DNA from: Isoetes taiwanensis
Taxonomy: Eukaryota; Streptophyta; Lycopodiopsida; Isoetales; Isoetaceae
Assembly (NCBI GenBank): GCA_021234155.1
Contig: JAJEKV010000066.1
Location: 558,001 to 622,000, forward strand
Length of the DNA: 64,000 nucleotides
Reading direction: 5' to 3'
Below are positions 1 to 11,659 of this stretch, piece after piece. Position 1 is the first letter of the stretch; the number at the start of each line of letters is the position of its first letter. The notes beneath the pieces are model-generated. The model did no database searches and had not been told where the DNA came from. It saw only the letters and a list, made by a program, of their open reading frames with translations. The translations under genes and the position numbers were made by a program.

Positions 1-339
1 GCCATTCACCCCCAAATGACTGCCTCAATTTCGAGGTAATGGGAACCCCGCCCTTATGGCGGCAATAGCTCTCCGCTTCTTCGCGAGGAGATGTGTGCTT
101 TCGGTACCGATGGGGTCCATGCTCAAGGCTGGGATTAATGAAAGCGTGATAGTGCTCGCCTTTGGCTTTGCAAGAGTAGAGGCATCCCATAGAGTGGCAA
201 AGCATAGCCCGCGATCCAATTGCCCATTCTGCGCGATCGAGAATGCCCGGTGCCACCCATCCGCTGGTAATCCATAGACCACCTCCTAAACCATCCCTTT
301 ACGATTGCTCGCGTGCCATACCCTCTTCAAATACTGGGG

Positions 340-600
340 CCCTGGCGTTAACAACACGCGACTTTGTGGGGGCAAGCGATGCTCATCCATCCCATCCACC
401 TTATGGAAGCAAGTAAGATGCCTTCGCGATAGCGTATCGTCTTTGTAAAGGCGAACCCCGCCTCATACAACAAAATCGACACGGGTGCGGTGTCCTTCAC
501 TCCCAAGCTATAGGTCAAGAAAGCTTCGCGCACCCTTTCCAACCTATCCCACGTATTTTTGCTAAACTTTGGGCCCCCAAACCTCCACCCCATATAGCAA
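340..600 (-). pseudogene. LINE-type retrotransposon 3'-region relic
   Basis: The minus strand carries an 81-codon open stretch with the segment KNTWDRLERVREAFLTYSLG followed by VKDTAPVSILLYEAG. This spacing resembles the region that follows the reverse transcriptase domain in plant non-LTR elements, where a tryptophan, an E-R-x-x-x-x-F-L segment, G-V-K and a T-P...LL-E-G stretch recur. No reverse transcriptase or endonuclease motif is visible, and the reading frame breaks immediately downstream. The sequence from position 1 to 340 may belong to the same element but shows nothing diagnostic. The family assignment is inference from motif memory; a captured host gene is possible. Confidence 0.4.
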
Positions 601-2575
601 AGACCGGCTCAACCAAAGCTCTAAACGGTGTGCTCTCCTCGCCCGATCCACGGAGATCTATGGGATAACTATAATCGTCATTTTACCTTTATGTTATCGC
701 GTATGATGGGTTATCACGCCTCCAAAGAAAAGCTCCATGGTGGTAGTAGCAATTTTGTTAACATGCATTGCTTTATCTCGTCCTTGTGTGAATGTGTGGG
801 TTGCAATTTTCATATAATGAAGTAGTCATTTGTGAGTGCTTTCGCTTATTGCTTACAAATAAAATGCAATGAAGTTCCTACTAATGCATGTTATCTTTAT
901 TTGGCTTTGCCCGACTTATTAATGCTTGGCATTTTCATGCCCTCACACCCAAATTGTAAACTGTCGACCACATGTAAAATTCACGAAGTTAAAAAACATT
1001 TAAAGAATCGTTGGGTACATTTTTCTTTGAAAGCATCTTTAATATTATTCCTTGTAAATCAATTTTACTTGTCCTTTATTTATTTATTTTTGGGCACAAT
1101 TGAGTGCGCTTAAAGCTACAACGTCTTCATGCCACATTTTATAATTTCCAAATATTCTTCTCTTTGCTAAATGGGCATGCCGACAAGTTGCCCACTAATA
1201 GTAGTAAAATGATTCATATCCTTATATGCATGGAAAAATGTGTGCGTCTTTCTTAATTCTTTTTTATCGTGCACAAGGCAAAGGAGGTTGGTGAAATCAT
1301 AGTGACTTCTTCTGATTTGACTCTTCAATGTTGCAACATCGGTGTTCTCACTACTATTTTGGATAAACACACTTATGATGTTTGCTAAAGGAAGCATTAA
1401 ATTCGGCTTATATAACTCAACTTATATATTTTTTCTAGACACGTTCTTTTTTGTATAGATCTTCAATAATGGAGAAACACTAAATTTGAGTTACCTAAAT
1501 CAAACCACATGCAAAAAAAGGACCATTATAGACTGGAAAAAGCATTCTCTAATTGCATTTAAAGTTAGGATTCAAGAAAGAAGAGCAATAGGAATAAGCT
1601 CCTCTATAAATGGAGAAGTTGTAATAGACAATGATGGGCTCAGTTCTTTGTAAAATCTTCCGATTTGGTTAAGAGATGGCATTTGTATGACAGACAATAA
1701 AATGTCGAACAAAGGGTTGATTGTGCATTTGATCGAGGGGTTGGCAAATCTTTTAAAAAATCTTGATAAACTTGATAGAATATTGGGGAAGGTTAGAAAA
1801 TCTAGGGTGATCTTAACAGAATGTAGGTGAATCTTTCACACTTGGTATGTTTTGCAGACAATCTAGAGGATTCTTAAGGGAATCTCATTACAAGTTTCAG
1901 CAATTTTGGAGTCTCCAAAAGGAGGAGCATTATAGACTTGGAAACAAGCTTTCGATATGACACTTTCTATGGCATTGGATGAAAGGAGAAGTTCTTATAA
2001 ACAATTGCAAGCTCCGATGCGCGAGAGAATCTTTTTAAGTAGTTGAGAAACGACATAATTAGTGTTTTGACAAGGGAGTTAGGAGCGGAATCTCCAATGC
2101 AACACGTGAATTGCTATTTCAAGATGTTCATTAAATTGCTATCAGGCAACGAATTTAGGTTAAACCTTCATAACATTGGTCTAGATGCATACTTCCATTT
2201 GTGTGACCTGCAAAAGAGGGTAGAATAATAGAGTTATTGGATTTACATAATGAGTTTAATTATTCGAAAATGGTAATAAAGGGGGCACATGGTCAAGGAA
2301 ACTAAGGGAATCTTGAATTCGTCCTTTCTAAATAGAACTCTATAGGAATAGCCGCTAATTCAAGTTGACAAATGCACTTGTGGTGCCCATTGTAGGAAAG
2401 ATTGAACTTGACTTGTCTAAATGGAACTCCATAGGAAAATGTTTGCTAAAGGAAGCATTAAATTTGACGTATGTGTGATCAATCTGAGGATGAATTAACC
2501 ATGTTTCTTGCTGAAATCATTATGCTAATCGTTCATGGTACAACCACTCGTAGTGCACCGCTCATAGTACAAAAA
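601..2575. other. no recognised gene; AT-rich with short dispersed repeats
   Basis: Only short open frames occur and none shows a recognised domain. A 23-bp sequence, TTTGCTAAAGGAAGCATTAA plus three bases, is present at 1381-1403 and again at 2442-2464. A second, weaker similarity links about 1510-1635 with about 1917-2010 (both contain CATTATAGACT and GGAGAAGTT). The stretch looks like decayed intergenic or transposon-derived DNA. Confidence 0.5.
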
Positions 2576-2584
2576 CTTGTGTAT

Positions 2585-2627
<43 letters not shown>

Positions 2628-2674
2628 AGTGAGTGTACTATAAGGGAGTACACAAATTTTGAGCCATCCAAACT

Positions 2675-3835
2675 TAAGATTCTCTTAAGATTCCCCTAGA
2701 TTCTCAAAGATTATCCCAAATTTTCTCTACATTTCTTAAGATTCTATATAAATTCTCTTAGATTCCTTTAGGTTCTACCAAGATTCCCCTAGAAAAACAC
2801 ACTTAGTGTAAAAGATTCCCTAAGATTCCCTTAGATTCTTAGGATTCTACAAAGATTCCTCGAGATTTCAAACGTTATCACAAGGATCCTCTAAATTCTT
2901 TAGAATTCTATGTAGATTCTCCTAGATTTTGTTAGATTCTATAGAGATTCCCCTAGAATCTTGAAAATTCCATCAAGATTCCCTAGATTCTCAAAGATTT
3001 TATGAAGATGCTTTAGATTACGCTAGATTCTCGAGCCATTCAATGAAGATTCTATAAAGGTTCACTTAGATTCTTGAAGATTCGGGAAAAATATCCTAGA
3101 TTCTCAAAGATTTAAGGAAGATTCTCTTAAATACTCTTAATCCCATAAATTACTTAAGATTCTCTTAAGATTCAACTAGATTCTCAAAGATTATCCCAGA
3201 TTTTCCAAGATTCTATATAGATTCTCTTAGATTCTATCGAGATTCCCCCTACTAAACACACTTATTAATGAAAGATTCCTTAAGATTCCACAAAGCTTCC
3301 CTAGATTCTTAAGATTCTATAAAGATCCCTCTAGATTTTTTGAACTTATCACAAGAAAACCTCTAGAGTCTCCAAAATTCTATGTGGATTCTCCTAAATT
3401 TTGTTAGATTCTATATAGATTCCCTTAGATTCTATGTAGATTCCCTTAGATTCTCTGATTTTCAAGGATTCTCAAAGATTTTATGAAGATGCACTTCGAT
3501 CCTACTAGATTCTCTATGATTCTCTTGAGATTCCCATAAATTCCCTAATTTTGTTGGGGTTCCCTAGCCTCCTAAAGATCATCTCAAGATTCCTCTAGAT
3601 TTCTCATATTTCTATGTAGATTCTCCTAGATTCCCTTAGATTCTATGAAGATTCTTCTACATTCTCAAAGGTTTCATAAAGATTCATATAGAATCTCAAA
3701 GATTCCCTTGCGATTCCCATAGATTCCCAAAGATTCTCTTGAGCTTCCTTTAAATTCTCTAAAATCCTATGGAGATTCCCCTAGATTCTTTTAAATTTGC
3801 ATAGATTCTCAGAAAAATTCTAAGTTTCCAAAAAG
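2675..3835 (+). repeat. degenerate GATTCT array inside copy A
   Basis: Dozens of imperfect repetitions of AGATTCTC, AGATTCCC and TAGATTCT occur at irregular 10-20 bp spacing. It is not a clean tandem satellite and not a CRISPR array: units vary in length and no conserved spacer pattern exists. The same array sits at the same place in the other copies of the family. Confidence 0.75.
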
Positions 3836-3894
3836 AAACTTAGTGTTCGATCACATTAGCTCCAACTGCGAGGGAACGATGCCAAAGCACCACT

Positions 3895-3927
3895 CATTGG
3901 AAAGTTCTCGACGAGAGGAATCCAATG
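3895..3927 (+). other. conserved hairpin in element tail (copy A)
   Basis: The arm CATTGGA pairs with TCCAATG, and the inner TTCTCG pairs with CGAGAG around a single A, leaving a short internal mismatch. Equivalent hairpins occur in copies B (21661-21693), C (27672-27704), D (29771-29803), E (30942-30972, with a reduced loop), F (31970-32002) and G (33500-33532). In D the inner palindrome is perfect (CTCTCGACGAGAG). Confidence 0.65.
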
Positions 3928-4403
3928 GTGTGGGTCTCACCTTCATCCGACCCCTCTACTGCAAGTTATCGGCCTTTGAAGCTGATTATAAAAAAGAAGC
4001 TTCCTAGAAAGTCCACCTATTAATGTTGATGCCACCTCATTACCTTTTTATTAAATAAGGGTGCCACCTCACCTCTTTTAATAAAGAAATTGCAATTTAA
4101 TAAAAAATTTAATGGTTAGGATTTTTCCTCCCCCTTTTGATCCAACGGTTAAGATTGACTGCACCAAAAAGCACCTTTTAAGGGACCTTCCTTGCATCTT
4201 CCCTTTAAAAAATCAAGGGCCAAGATTTCACACGTGCCCGATCAACGGTTCATGGATGGGGTGCATGGCCCATGCATGGCCCATGCATGCCCCCCATCAA
4301 ATCCAAGGGCCATTTAAGTGCCACCTCAAAAATTAGACGGATAGGATTAATCTCTACCCACATTCAACCCCCCATAGGACCCATCAAATAATTGTATATA
4401 TAT

Positions 4404-4480
4404 AAGAGATATATATATACAAGTCTTTGTACTATGAGGGAGTGTACGAAGTCAATTGTCATTTGCGACCAAATTTTTCG
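4404..4480 (+). repeat. truncated head of a further (TA)n family copy
   Basis: Directly after the right TA tract of copy A the sequence reads TACAAGTCTTTGTACTATGA then GGGAGTGTAC, which is the family head. It then diverges into unrelated sequence without a GATTCT array. It indicates a second, truncated copy, or a hybrid junction, sharing the TA tract. Confidence 0.55.
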
Positions 4481-6142
4481 TATGAGGCTTTAAAGATTTT
4501 AGCAAGAAACTTGGAAGTAAAAGTCACGCTATTGAGCACGGTCAAACAAATAAGTCAAGGTAAAGTTGAACTAAAGTCGAACTATAATTAAAGAGGTCAA
4601 AGTCAAAGTATTAATTAATGCATGTATAAATACATACGGAAAAAAATATAATTTAGGCTAAGAAGATCCATTCTAATAAAGCTCATGAGATAAACAAATT
4701 GATTTAATCTTCTATATGCACTAAGAACAATTAACATAAAGAAATTGAAGTCTTTCAATTACATCGTAAAACCAATAACTTCTCGTGTATAAAGAGTGAT
4801 AAAATGAATTCAAGTGTTTAGCAATATACCTTAATATTCTCACATATTTGCTTAAGCTTCCTAGAACCTTGCGCATTAACATCAGAGAGTGCATCTTCTC
4901 AAGATCTTCCTTCACCTTTCAACATTTCTTTTGATTCCATGGAATGCACCTTCTTAGTACATTTCTTCACCCTTCAACATTTATTTCGATTCCATCAAGG
5001 TATCAAGCATTTGTACTATGATGGAGTGGTTTCCAAATAGACCGAAGCATCATTAGTTTGGCAGATGATGCCCTCCTTGTAGCATAGTTGTTAACTTCGA
5101 AACATGTGTCTTTGAACTGTTCAAAATGGATCAAACGGCCATCTAGAATCCAAAATAATTACCAGTCAAGATGTTGAAGGTAATCCATTTCCTAATAGCA
5201 ATTTCTTGACCAAAGCATGAAAGATTCTCTTAAATTTCTAAGATTTACAATACAATCGAGATTTTATGAAGATTCCTCTAGATTTTCGAGATTCCAGTCA
5301 AAATCAAACAAAGATTTAGTCCCATCAAATGCTCATGTGCTATCTGTTGTATATACTTCCTCAGGAATCCAACAAAACAACTGTTTATTCACCTCCATAA
5401 TCAAATAAATCTTAATGTTTAGGCTATAAAGTCATAAAGCCTGTTTTATATGATCGTATTTAACATGCATGAAAATGATAAAATTGTTTAGCTATAAACA
5501 TGTGGTAGGTAGGTGGGTGGTAGAATATATTGTCTAGCAATGAAAAGATGGTGAAAATACTCGAGATTTTGATTGAAATGATGTTTTGCATTTAAAATTT
5601 CATGATCATTTGCATAAGATTTCGTCAACGATTCTATAGTGTTGAGTACTTTAGATTATCTGATTCTATAGTGTTGAGTACTTTAGATTATCTGAGTCAT
5701 GTGAATTAGGCCATGTAAAGGCAAGCTCTCATTCGAAACATCGTTTTAACTTGAGTTTTGTAAAACCAACAACATCTAAAAGTCATAAAGTAAGTTCAAG
5801 CATTGAGCATTGACATGGTTGTCAACTGGTCCTACTACTATTCTTACTTACACCACATAGAACTAGAACACATGATTCCTTGAAAATATCCCAGCACATA
5901 TTTTTTTTCGAACATTGATTTGTCAATGCCACTCAAACATAAGTTTCATATAAACTGTCCAAGATACCATGAAGATTCTCAGACTTTGCAAAGGACCTTG
6001 TACATAGTTCTCTAAGATTCACCAAGATACATTTTTACTTTTGATATGGATGTTGCATAAACAACTTGTACGTACATTGGGAAGTATAAAATTTCTAAAT
6101 TTCCATAAGATTTTTAAGTTTACCTGCATTCTATTAAGGCTA
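4481..6142. other. no recognised gene; one local duplication
   Basis: AT-rich sequence with short open frames only. A head-like motif TTTGTACTATGATGGAGT at about 5010-5027 suggests another decayed relic of the (TA)n family. Scattered GATTCT-like words occur at 5220-5300. Confidence 0.4.
5630..5693 (+). repeat. 32-bp tandem duplication
   Basis: Two perfect adjacent copies of a 32-bp unit beginning GATTCTATAGTGTTGAGTAC at 5630 and 5662. Confidence 0.9.
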
Positions 6143-6340
6143 CCCAATTCTATAAGATTCTCTAAGACTTTCTAGGAATCGATTTAGATTTCTCAAGATC
6201 TTGCGAGTATTCCTTAAGATTATACAAAGATTCACAATAAACCCAATTCTATAAGATTCTCTAAGACTTTCTAGGAATCGATTTAGATTTCTCAAGATGT
6301 TGCGAGTATTCCTTAAGATTATACAAAGATTCACAATAAA
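6143..6340 (+). repeat. 99-bp tandem duplication of GATTCT-type sequence
   Basis: Two 99-bp units (6143-6241 and 6242-6340) start CCCAATTCTATAAGATTCTC and differ at one position that I can see (AAGATCTTGCG versus AAGATGTTGCG). The unit length is a multiple of three, so a minus-strand 68-codon open frame repeats itself; I regard that frame as incidental. Confidence 0.85.
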
Positions 6341-7015
6341 GCACATATACTGGGAAAGATATGTCTAAAATCCCTTAAGATTCCCCTAGAAAGCAATCAT
6401 AAAATATGTCCACATTTCAAGTTCATGGCAATGTAGAACCTCAAGTGAAGGGTTGTGGCCTTTTTACTACCAACAATCAAGGGAGCACATGGTCAAAGAA
6501 GTTATTGGCAGTATTGTAACCAAATTCTTAAATTATTCTGCATGTTGTACACTTATTAGGAATCCTTATATTCCAAATGATTAAATTGGGCTTCCAATTA
6601 AAATGATTCAAAATATAATAGTACCGGAATGCATTGACATTCACAAATTGAGTAGGCTGCAAGTGAAATGCACCACTTCCTATAGCCTATTCAAAAAATA
6701 ATCCTGTAGATGCTAGATTCTATAGATTCTATGTGAGGTTTATTATTTTATGATCATGTAAAATACCATAAGACTTTGCTAGCAGTCACAAGAGAGAAGA
6801 GCTCCCAAGGCTTTTAAGAATATCGATAAAGTGATCGAAATTTTTGCATGAATTTTTTATCATAAAGGTTTTAAGTAAAGTGAAAAGATCTGGTCAAACT
6901 CATGGTTAATTTTTGCTTCCATTTCTATCAAACCTCTAGTCAAACTCCCATCCAAAATTTTGGCCAAATAATGATCAAATGTGCGGGGCTTAGCAACAAA
7001 AAATGACAATGGTTA
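6341..7015. other. no recognised gene
   Basis: AT-rich DNA between the 99-bp duplication and the gypsy insertion site. No coding motif, RNA gene or repeat was recognised. Confidence 0.4.
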
Positions 7016-7020
7016 CACAT
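7016..7020. repeat. target-site duplication CACAT, left
   Basis: CACAT directly precedes the 3' LTR and is repeated exactly at 18105-18109 after the 5' LTR. This proves a single integration event with both ends preserved. Confidence 0.9.
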
Positions 7021-7622
7021 TGTTTGGGGTCCGGGCTCGGGATCGCCTGAGGGACAGATCTCTGTGAGATCCTTGAAGTCCGGCAGGGCAAATCCTGAGA
7101 CACTCTTGTCACGCGGGATTTTTGCTAACAGAGGAAAGAACAAGAAAAACTCAGATAAAACAGCAATTGCAATACACAATGAAACACACAAGACACTTGT
7201 GGAGAACACGGCAATCCATTGATCAAAACAAGTGTACAATGAAGGCTCAAAAGAGCATTAACAAAGTGACCGGCATATACGCTCTGTAGTGACACAAAAG
7301 AACACTCTGAACCCTTTTTTTGAAGGAGCAAAAATGCTACAATATATAGGAACACGGAGTGGCCTACGGGCCTGAATCTGATCCTCATCATGACAACGCG
7401 TGCTCCACTACTTGGGCACTCGAGCAGAATTGAGGCTGTCATGGCCCGTGCTAGCAGACAAAGTGGTGGCGTGGGTCCTACCTTTGGGTCTTCGCTTCTT
7501 GGAGGAGCTTTGACCCAGCGTGGGCCTTTGTGGATCCCTCTTCTTGGACAGTGGCGGTGGGGCCTCGCCCTCATCGCGACAAGTATAGACCGTGTATCTG
7601 CGGGCAGCATTGGGGGCTAACA
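7021..7622 (-). repeat. 3' LTR of the gypsy element
   Basis: A 602-bp LTR beginning (plus strand) TGTTTGGGGTCCGGGCTCGG and ending GGGCTAACA. It aligns along its length with 17503-18104, with scattered small insertions and deletions. Confidence 0.93.
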
Positions 7623-7634
7623 CTCCCCTACCAA
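7623..7634 (-). other. polypurine tract
   Basis: The minus strand reads GGTAGGGGAG directly before the 3' LTR, the expected plus-strand primer of reverse transcription. Confidence 0.75.
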
Positions 7635-9059
7635 ACTACACTTATTGGCTAGAAAAGGGGGGCATGAATTCGGGGGTGGGAATCCTCGTTCCTCTTTCTG
7701 ATCTTGAATATAGAGATGAGGGAGGCTCACCATCGTATTGATGAGTGTTGTTCGTCTCTTTTCCAGATTTGCTTGAGTCACGGATGCCAAACATTGTTTG
7801 CTCCTATGAGAAAGCCTTCAGAAATCATGTTCTCCGTGGCGTGGATCTCGAGATGGAAGATTTGTGATCTCCATGTATAAGACAAGGTCCAACCCGAACT
7901 TTCCAAAGATTTGCATTGGGGTTGCAAAATGGATCCGCACTTGCGTTTCTGCATACTACCGGAGTATGGTCATGAGTCTTTGCCGCATTGCATTCCGCTT
8001 GCCGAAATCTGGATGGATCAGCTGAAGTTTTGGCCTTGGCAAGGAAGGTTACAAGACCAGAAATTGCATTGCAGGCGGTCTTCCACTAACACGCATTGGG
8101 CATGTATATCCGGTTGTTGGTGTTGTCCAAAGTTTCATCCTCACGCCATTCGCGCCTGCGGATGAAGCGTGGGTCCCAACGTTTGTCTCACGCAATTGCC
8201 GTGGGTGTCCAATGCATGTTCTTTGACTTCGTGAGTCCGAATTCTTGTCTCCATCCGGGAATTGACCTTGATCAGGAGGTGGGCATCCAAAGCTTGCTAG
8301 TGTACTTTCGGTTGTTTGGGGGTTGGTGCCTGGCCATCCCGCATCATTCTTGGAATTCCAATAATATCTTCTCGTGTTGTTTGGTAACTTGCCTCCCATG
8401 CTTTGGAATGTACATGTGCCGTCATCCGCAGTCTGTGGTCCCACTCATCGAGGGAGGACGTTTCGCTTTCAGCTCCGTGTGCATCGTGCAAGGAAGCATA
8501 ATGTTGTAAGAACAACTGTGCAAGGTCAAGTTCTTGTTCGAGTTGTATAGTGTCCGAAGGAGCGTGCCAAGTTCAAGTTGACTAGCCATAGCTCCACTTC
8601 TTTCAGAGAAGAGGCATGTATTACGAGGTAACGGTTTGCGTAAATTTTGTATCTTGAGGTACTTGTTCTTCTTGGTCAAAAGAACTCCGCATTTGTGTAT
8701 CTCCTTTAAAGTTCTCGGTCGTTTATCCGGATGAGCACGAGTAACATGTGCCGTAGAAGTCGGCATGACATAAGCCGGGGGCTATGGTGTCGGTGAGCGA
8801 AATGGTCGAGATCCGCAACCTGTAGGATATCAAAATTGACGAGAGCACAAAGTGTGCCTCGCTCGTGGGACGAACATGAAGGGCCATTGTCGATTCGATA
8901 TCGGCCTCGGTCGGGGACTTGTGGTATCACCCTTGTTTCTCGGCCAGAATAAAAGAAAAGTGTTTTTCCTTGCTTGCACATAGTCATGGTAACCGGCTGC
9001 GGCGGATAGTCCAGGGAATAGCGTAAGTCAAAGTTTGATAGGTTTGTTACGCTTTTTTT
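7635..9059 (-). other. gypsy 3' noncoding region
   Basis: 1.4 kb between the extra ORF and the polypurine tract. Many short overlapping frames exist on both strands but none has a recognised motif. A long 3' untranslated region is usual in Tat elements. Confidence 0.5.
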
Positions 9060-10520
9060 TTACGCATCATCTGCCACATGCGCTTTCGCCTATCGGAAAA
9101 GCGAGATCTTGTAATCTGCAATGATATCTTGTTGCTCTGAGAGACCGGTCCTCAAGTTCGTGACTTTTGCGGTGAGGTGTCCTGACTTGTCGGAGAAGTT
9201 GGGAATCGAGGAGCTTGAAGTCGGAGTGGCTTGCAAGTCTGTTTTGAGTGCGGCCTATTTCAAGAGCGTTGCAGCGTGTTGTTTTGCCGTGAGCTGGTCT
9301 AACTTGCCTTGAGAGATGCGATGTGAGCATCCTTATTACGCAAGGTGGTTTCGAAAGTCGTGACCTTGGACTCAAGTATCAAGTTGGTCATCACGAAGTG
9401 TCCGTTCTCTACCGTAGTAGCATTATTCGTGACGACCAGATTGTTGTAGCGTGTCTCAAGATCAGTGTACTTGGTGTCGTTTTGTTGGAGGGACTCCTTG
9501 AGTTCCTTGACAATTTGCTGGGATTGATGAAGGGTTTCTCGATGGATCATGAATTGATTGTGCAAGGCTTCTTCTCTGGCCTCACAGTCAGCCAAATCAG
9601 TCTTCAGTGTTGTGACTTCGGCTTGGAGTTGGTCCACGGACTCGTGTCGTGCCCTGGTGGCTGCTATGAAGTTTTGGTGATGATCACGGAGGGCATCAAG
9701 GCAGCTGAGGACAGCTTCACTGTAGGTATCCACGGTGTGAGGAGGTGTATGGGATGGCTTTGGTCTGTCACCCTTGTTTATAGATCCTTGGTCATTGCTG
9801 TGGGTGTCCTTGTGAGTACTCGTGAGATCAATGGGAGTTTTGTTGTGCTGCTGCTGTTGTTTTTGCTGTTGCTGTTGAGTCTGAAAGTGGAATTGTTGCA
9901 CAAGGTTAACTGGTGGTTGTTCTGGTGGTTGGTTATCAACAGAAGGAATAGGTTTTAGAGAATTGGAATTTACAGGAGGTGGAGACGGTGGTTGTGAAAT
10001 ATTTCTGTCTGGAGTTGGCTGCCGAGATTGATGGTGCTGAGAAGGAGGAGAGTTTGGTTGAAGACCTTTCAAAGCATCAATAAGGTCAGGATGTTGGCTT
10101 GGTGGAGAAGGGGGCATGATGGGCGTGGGGTCCGATGATTAATGAAAGCCGGAAGTGGGCTCCCATGGGGGGCGTCCGAGGAAGAGTTAGGATTTTTTCT
10201 CGAGTCCGTCAAGTTCTGTTGAAATCTACGATCGGGGAGTTGAGTCCAATTGATTGTTTCAGTGGTGTTGGTGAGGATATAGTACAGATGGTAGAAAACA
10301 TCGTTAATAGAGGTATTCTTCATGGAGTAACCCAAAAATTTCCTCCAAAGAAACTTGGTAAAGGCATCATGTTGCTTTGGAAAGGTGGACAAACTTTGGT
10401 TTGTGCAAAGATTATAAGGAATAGAGCAGAATTTGGAAATATCATATTTACCAATGTCAAGGTAAGACAAGGCATTGGCGGATTGGGTAGAGAAAAGGCA
10501 GAGGCTATGGTTTGAGGGTT
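9060..10520 (-). CDS. additional ORF downstream of integrase, coiled-coil protein
   Basis: The longest open stretch is 9299-10117, 272 codons on the element strand and the longest intact frame in this element. It begins MPPSPPSQHPDL and has a Pro/Gln-rich first part with poly-Gln runs (about residues 75-95). About 130 residues rich in E/K/Q/L heptads follow (segments QLQAEVTTLKTDLADCEARE and HQSQQIVKELKESLQQND), typical of a coiled coil. Weaker in-phase coding appears to extend both ways, to about 10510 and about 9060. Tat elements are known to carry extra ORFs, and coiled-coil proteins near the 3' end are also seen in sireviruses. The function is unknown; a structural or trafficking role is only inference. 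Its integrity contrasts with the broken pol. Confidence 0.6.
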
Positions 10521-11659
10521 TAGGAGTATAGGGTTTCCATCGACTTGGGAGGCATATCCATCTTACGCCTTCACCGGGTTAGCCACAAATTCTTTGTAAT
10601 TTGTTCTTGTTGGGAGCCAGGGAGTTCTCATTTGCGAGAAAATGAAACAATCCGAACTCACGGAGGTTATAGGTGATGCGGATGTGGGAGCTGGTGCAGA
10701 TGAAGAAACGAACTTGATATTTTCAATTTATTTGGATCCATTGGTGCAATCAGCGTTGAGTGTTGAGTTCTTGGAGGTAGAAGCCATCTTGAAGGTCGAG
10801 GTCGCCGGAGTACGAAGTCGGAAGGACGGAGTGGAGTATGAGTGAAAAGTGAGGAGTGGAAGTGACGGTTGGGAAGGGTTTTTTTTTTTTTTTTTTTTTT
10901 ATAGAGTCGCGGGAGACACGTGTCGAAAAGATCGCGGACGGCAGTGAGAATCTCAAGAGACAAACTTCGCACCAAGATCGGAGAGTTTCGGGCGGAGAAT
11001 AAAACTTTAATGGCGGGGCCGGATTAATTAGCTGGCGGTTGTTTTAATATTAAAAAGAGGAGTCGAAAAAGTGTGCGGTACAAAAATATCAGTGGGGAAT
11101 GATTACGGAATATCGGTGGAGGTGACCTTTCGTGGAATAACTGCTAGGGTTGGTATTCGCCTATAAATTGGAAGTTGGGTTCGTCGAGAAGAACCAAAAT
11201 TCGTGAAGATGGAGAACTCGATACTTGTCTGGTCCGGTGAGCTTCATGTTGGATTACATGCAAGATGAACGGCGTCGACGTGGCGTTTGTGGAATCGCCC
11301 GGATCCCTATGGATCCTTGGTTGGAGGCGGCGGCCGCCAACCCGAGATAAACTCGATCGCGGGAGGTGATCGTTCAGCTGGAGTGGTCGCGAATGTTTGT
11401 GGGGCTTCCGCATCCTCGGAAAGTGGAGTGCCCCCTTGCAGTAAAGGGCGAGTAGCGACATGATAGGGTTTTCCCAATTTTTGTTTAGTTTAGGACTTTT
11501 CGTGAAAAATCCCACAATAATTGTAGCCTTAGGGCAATTTTGTACATAATAGAAAAGTGTTTCTCATAAATTTGTACAAGTGGTATCTTGTTGTAAATTT
11601 TGTTCTTGAGCTAAGGATCTTTGCAGTTAGGGGGTTTGAAATTTCTTGAGTCGAAATCC
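10520..11659 (-). other. gypsy internal noncoding linker with 22-T run
   Basis: Between integrase and the extra ORF no protein domain is recognised. A run of 22 T (10879-10900, plus strand) lies within it, which on the element strand is a poly-A tract. A spliced leader or intron for the downstream ORF could lie here, but I cannot place splice sites securely. Confidence 0.4.

Larger units (their letters stand above)
2583..4425 (+). mobile_element. (TA)n-delimited repeat element, copy A
   Basis: This copy is bounded on the left by a (TA)n tract and on the right by a TATATATA tract. It opens with a head reading CAAGTGAGTGTACTATAAGG, continues with about 1.15 kb of degenerate GATTCT-type repeats, and closes with a tail of about 0.6 kb ending CCCCCCATAGGACCCATCAA before the right TA tract. 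The same architecture recurs in B to G in both orientations. No transposase, reverse transcriptase or LTR is visible, so it looks non-autonomous. Insertion into or between TA tracts resembles plant elements described as targeting (TA)n microsatellites. Spread by recombination between TA tracts is the alternative. Confidence 0.65.

Noticed and set aside
2675-3835. Possible CRISPR-like or clean satellite array.
   Set aside because: Units are short, degenerate and irregularly spaced, in a eukaryotic genome; no spacer structure or cas-like genes exist.
4112-4336. 74-codon open frame repeated in copies A, B and C (also 21252-21476 and 27264-27488), starting MVRIFPPPFDPTVKIDCTKK or similar.
   Set aside because: It is conserved only because the DNA repeat is conserved. 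In copy E the frame shifts and in D, F and G it is lost, with no bias to silent changes visible.
9323-9958. 211-codon plus-strand open frame.
   Set aside because: It is antisense to the coiled-coil ORF; its Leu/Val-rich run mirrors the Gln-rich codons on the other strand.
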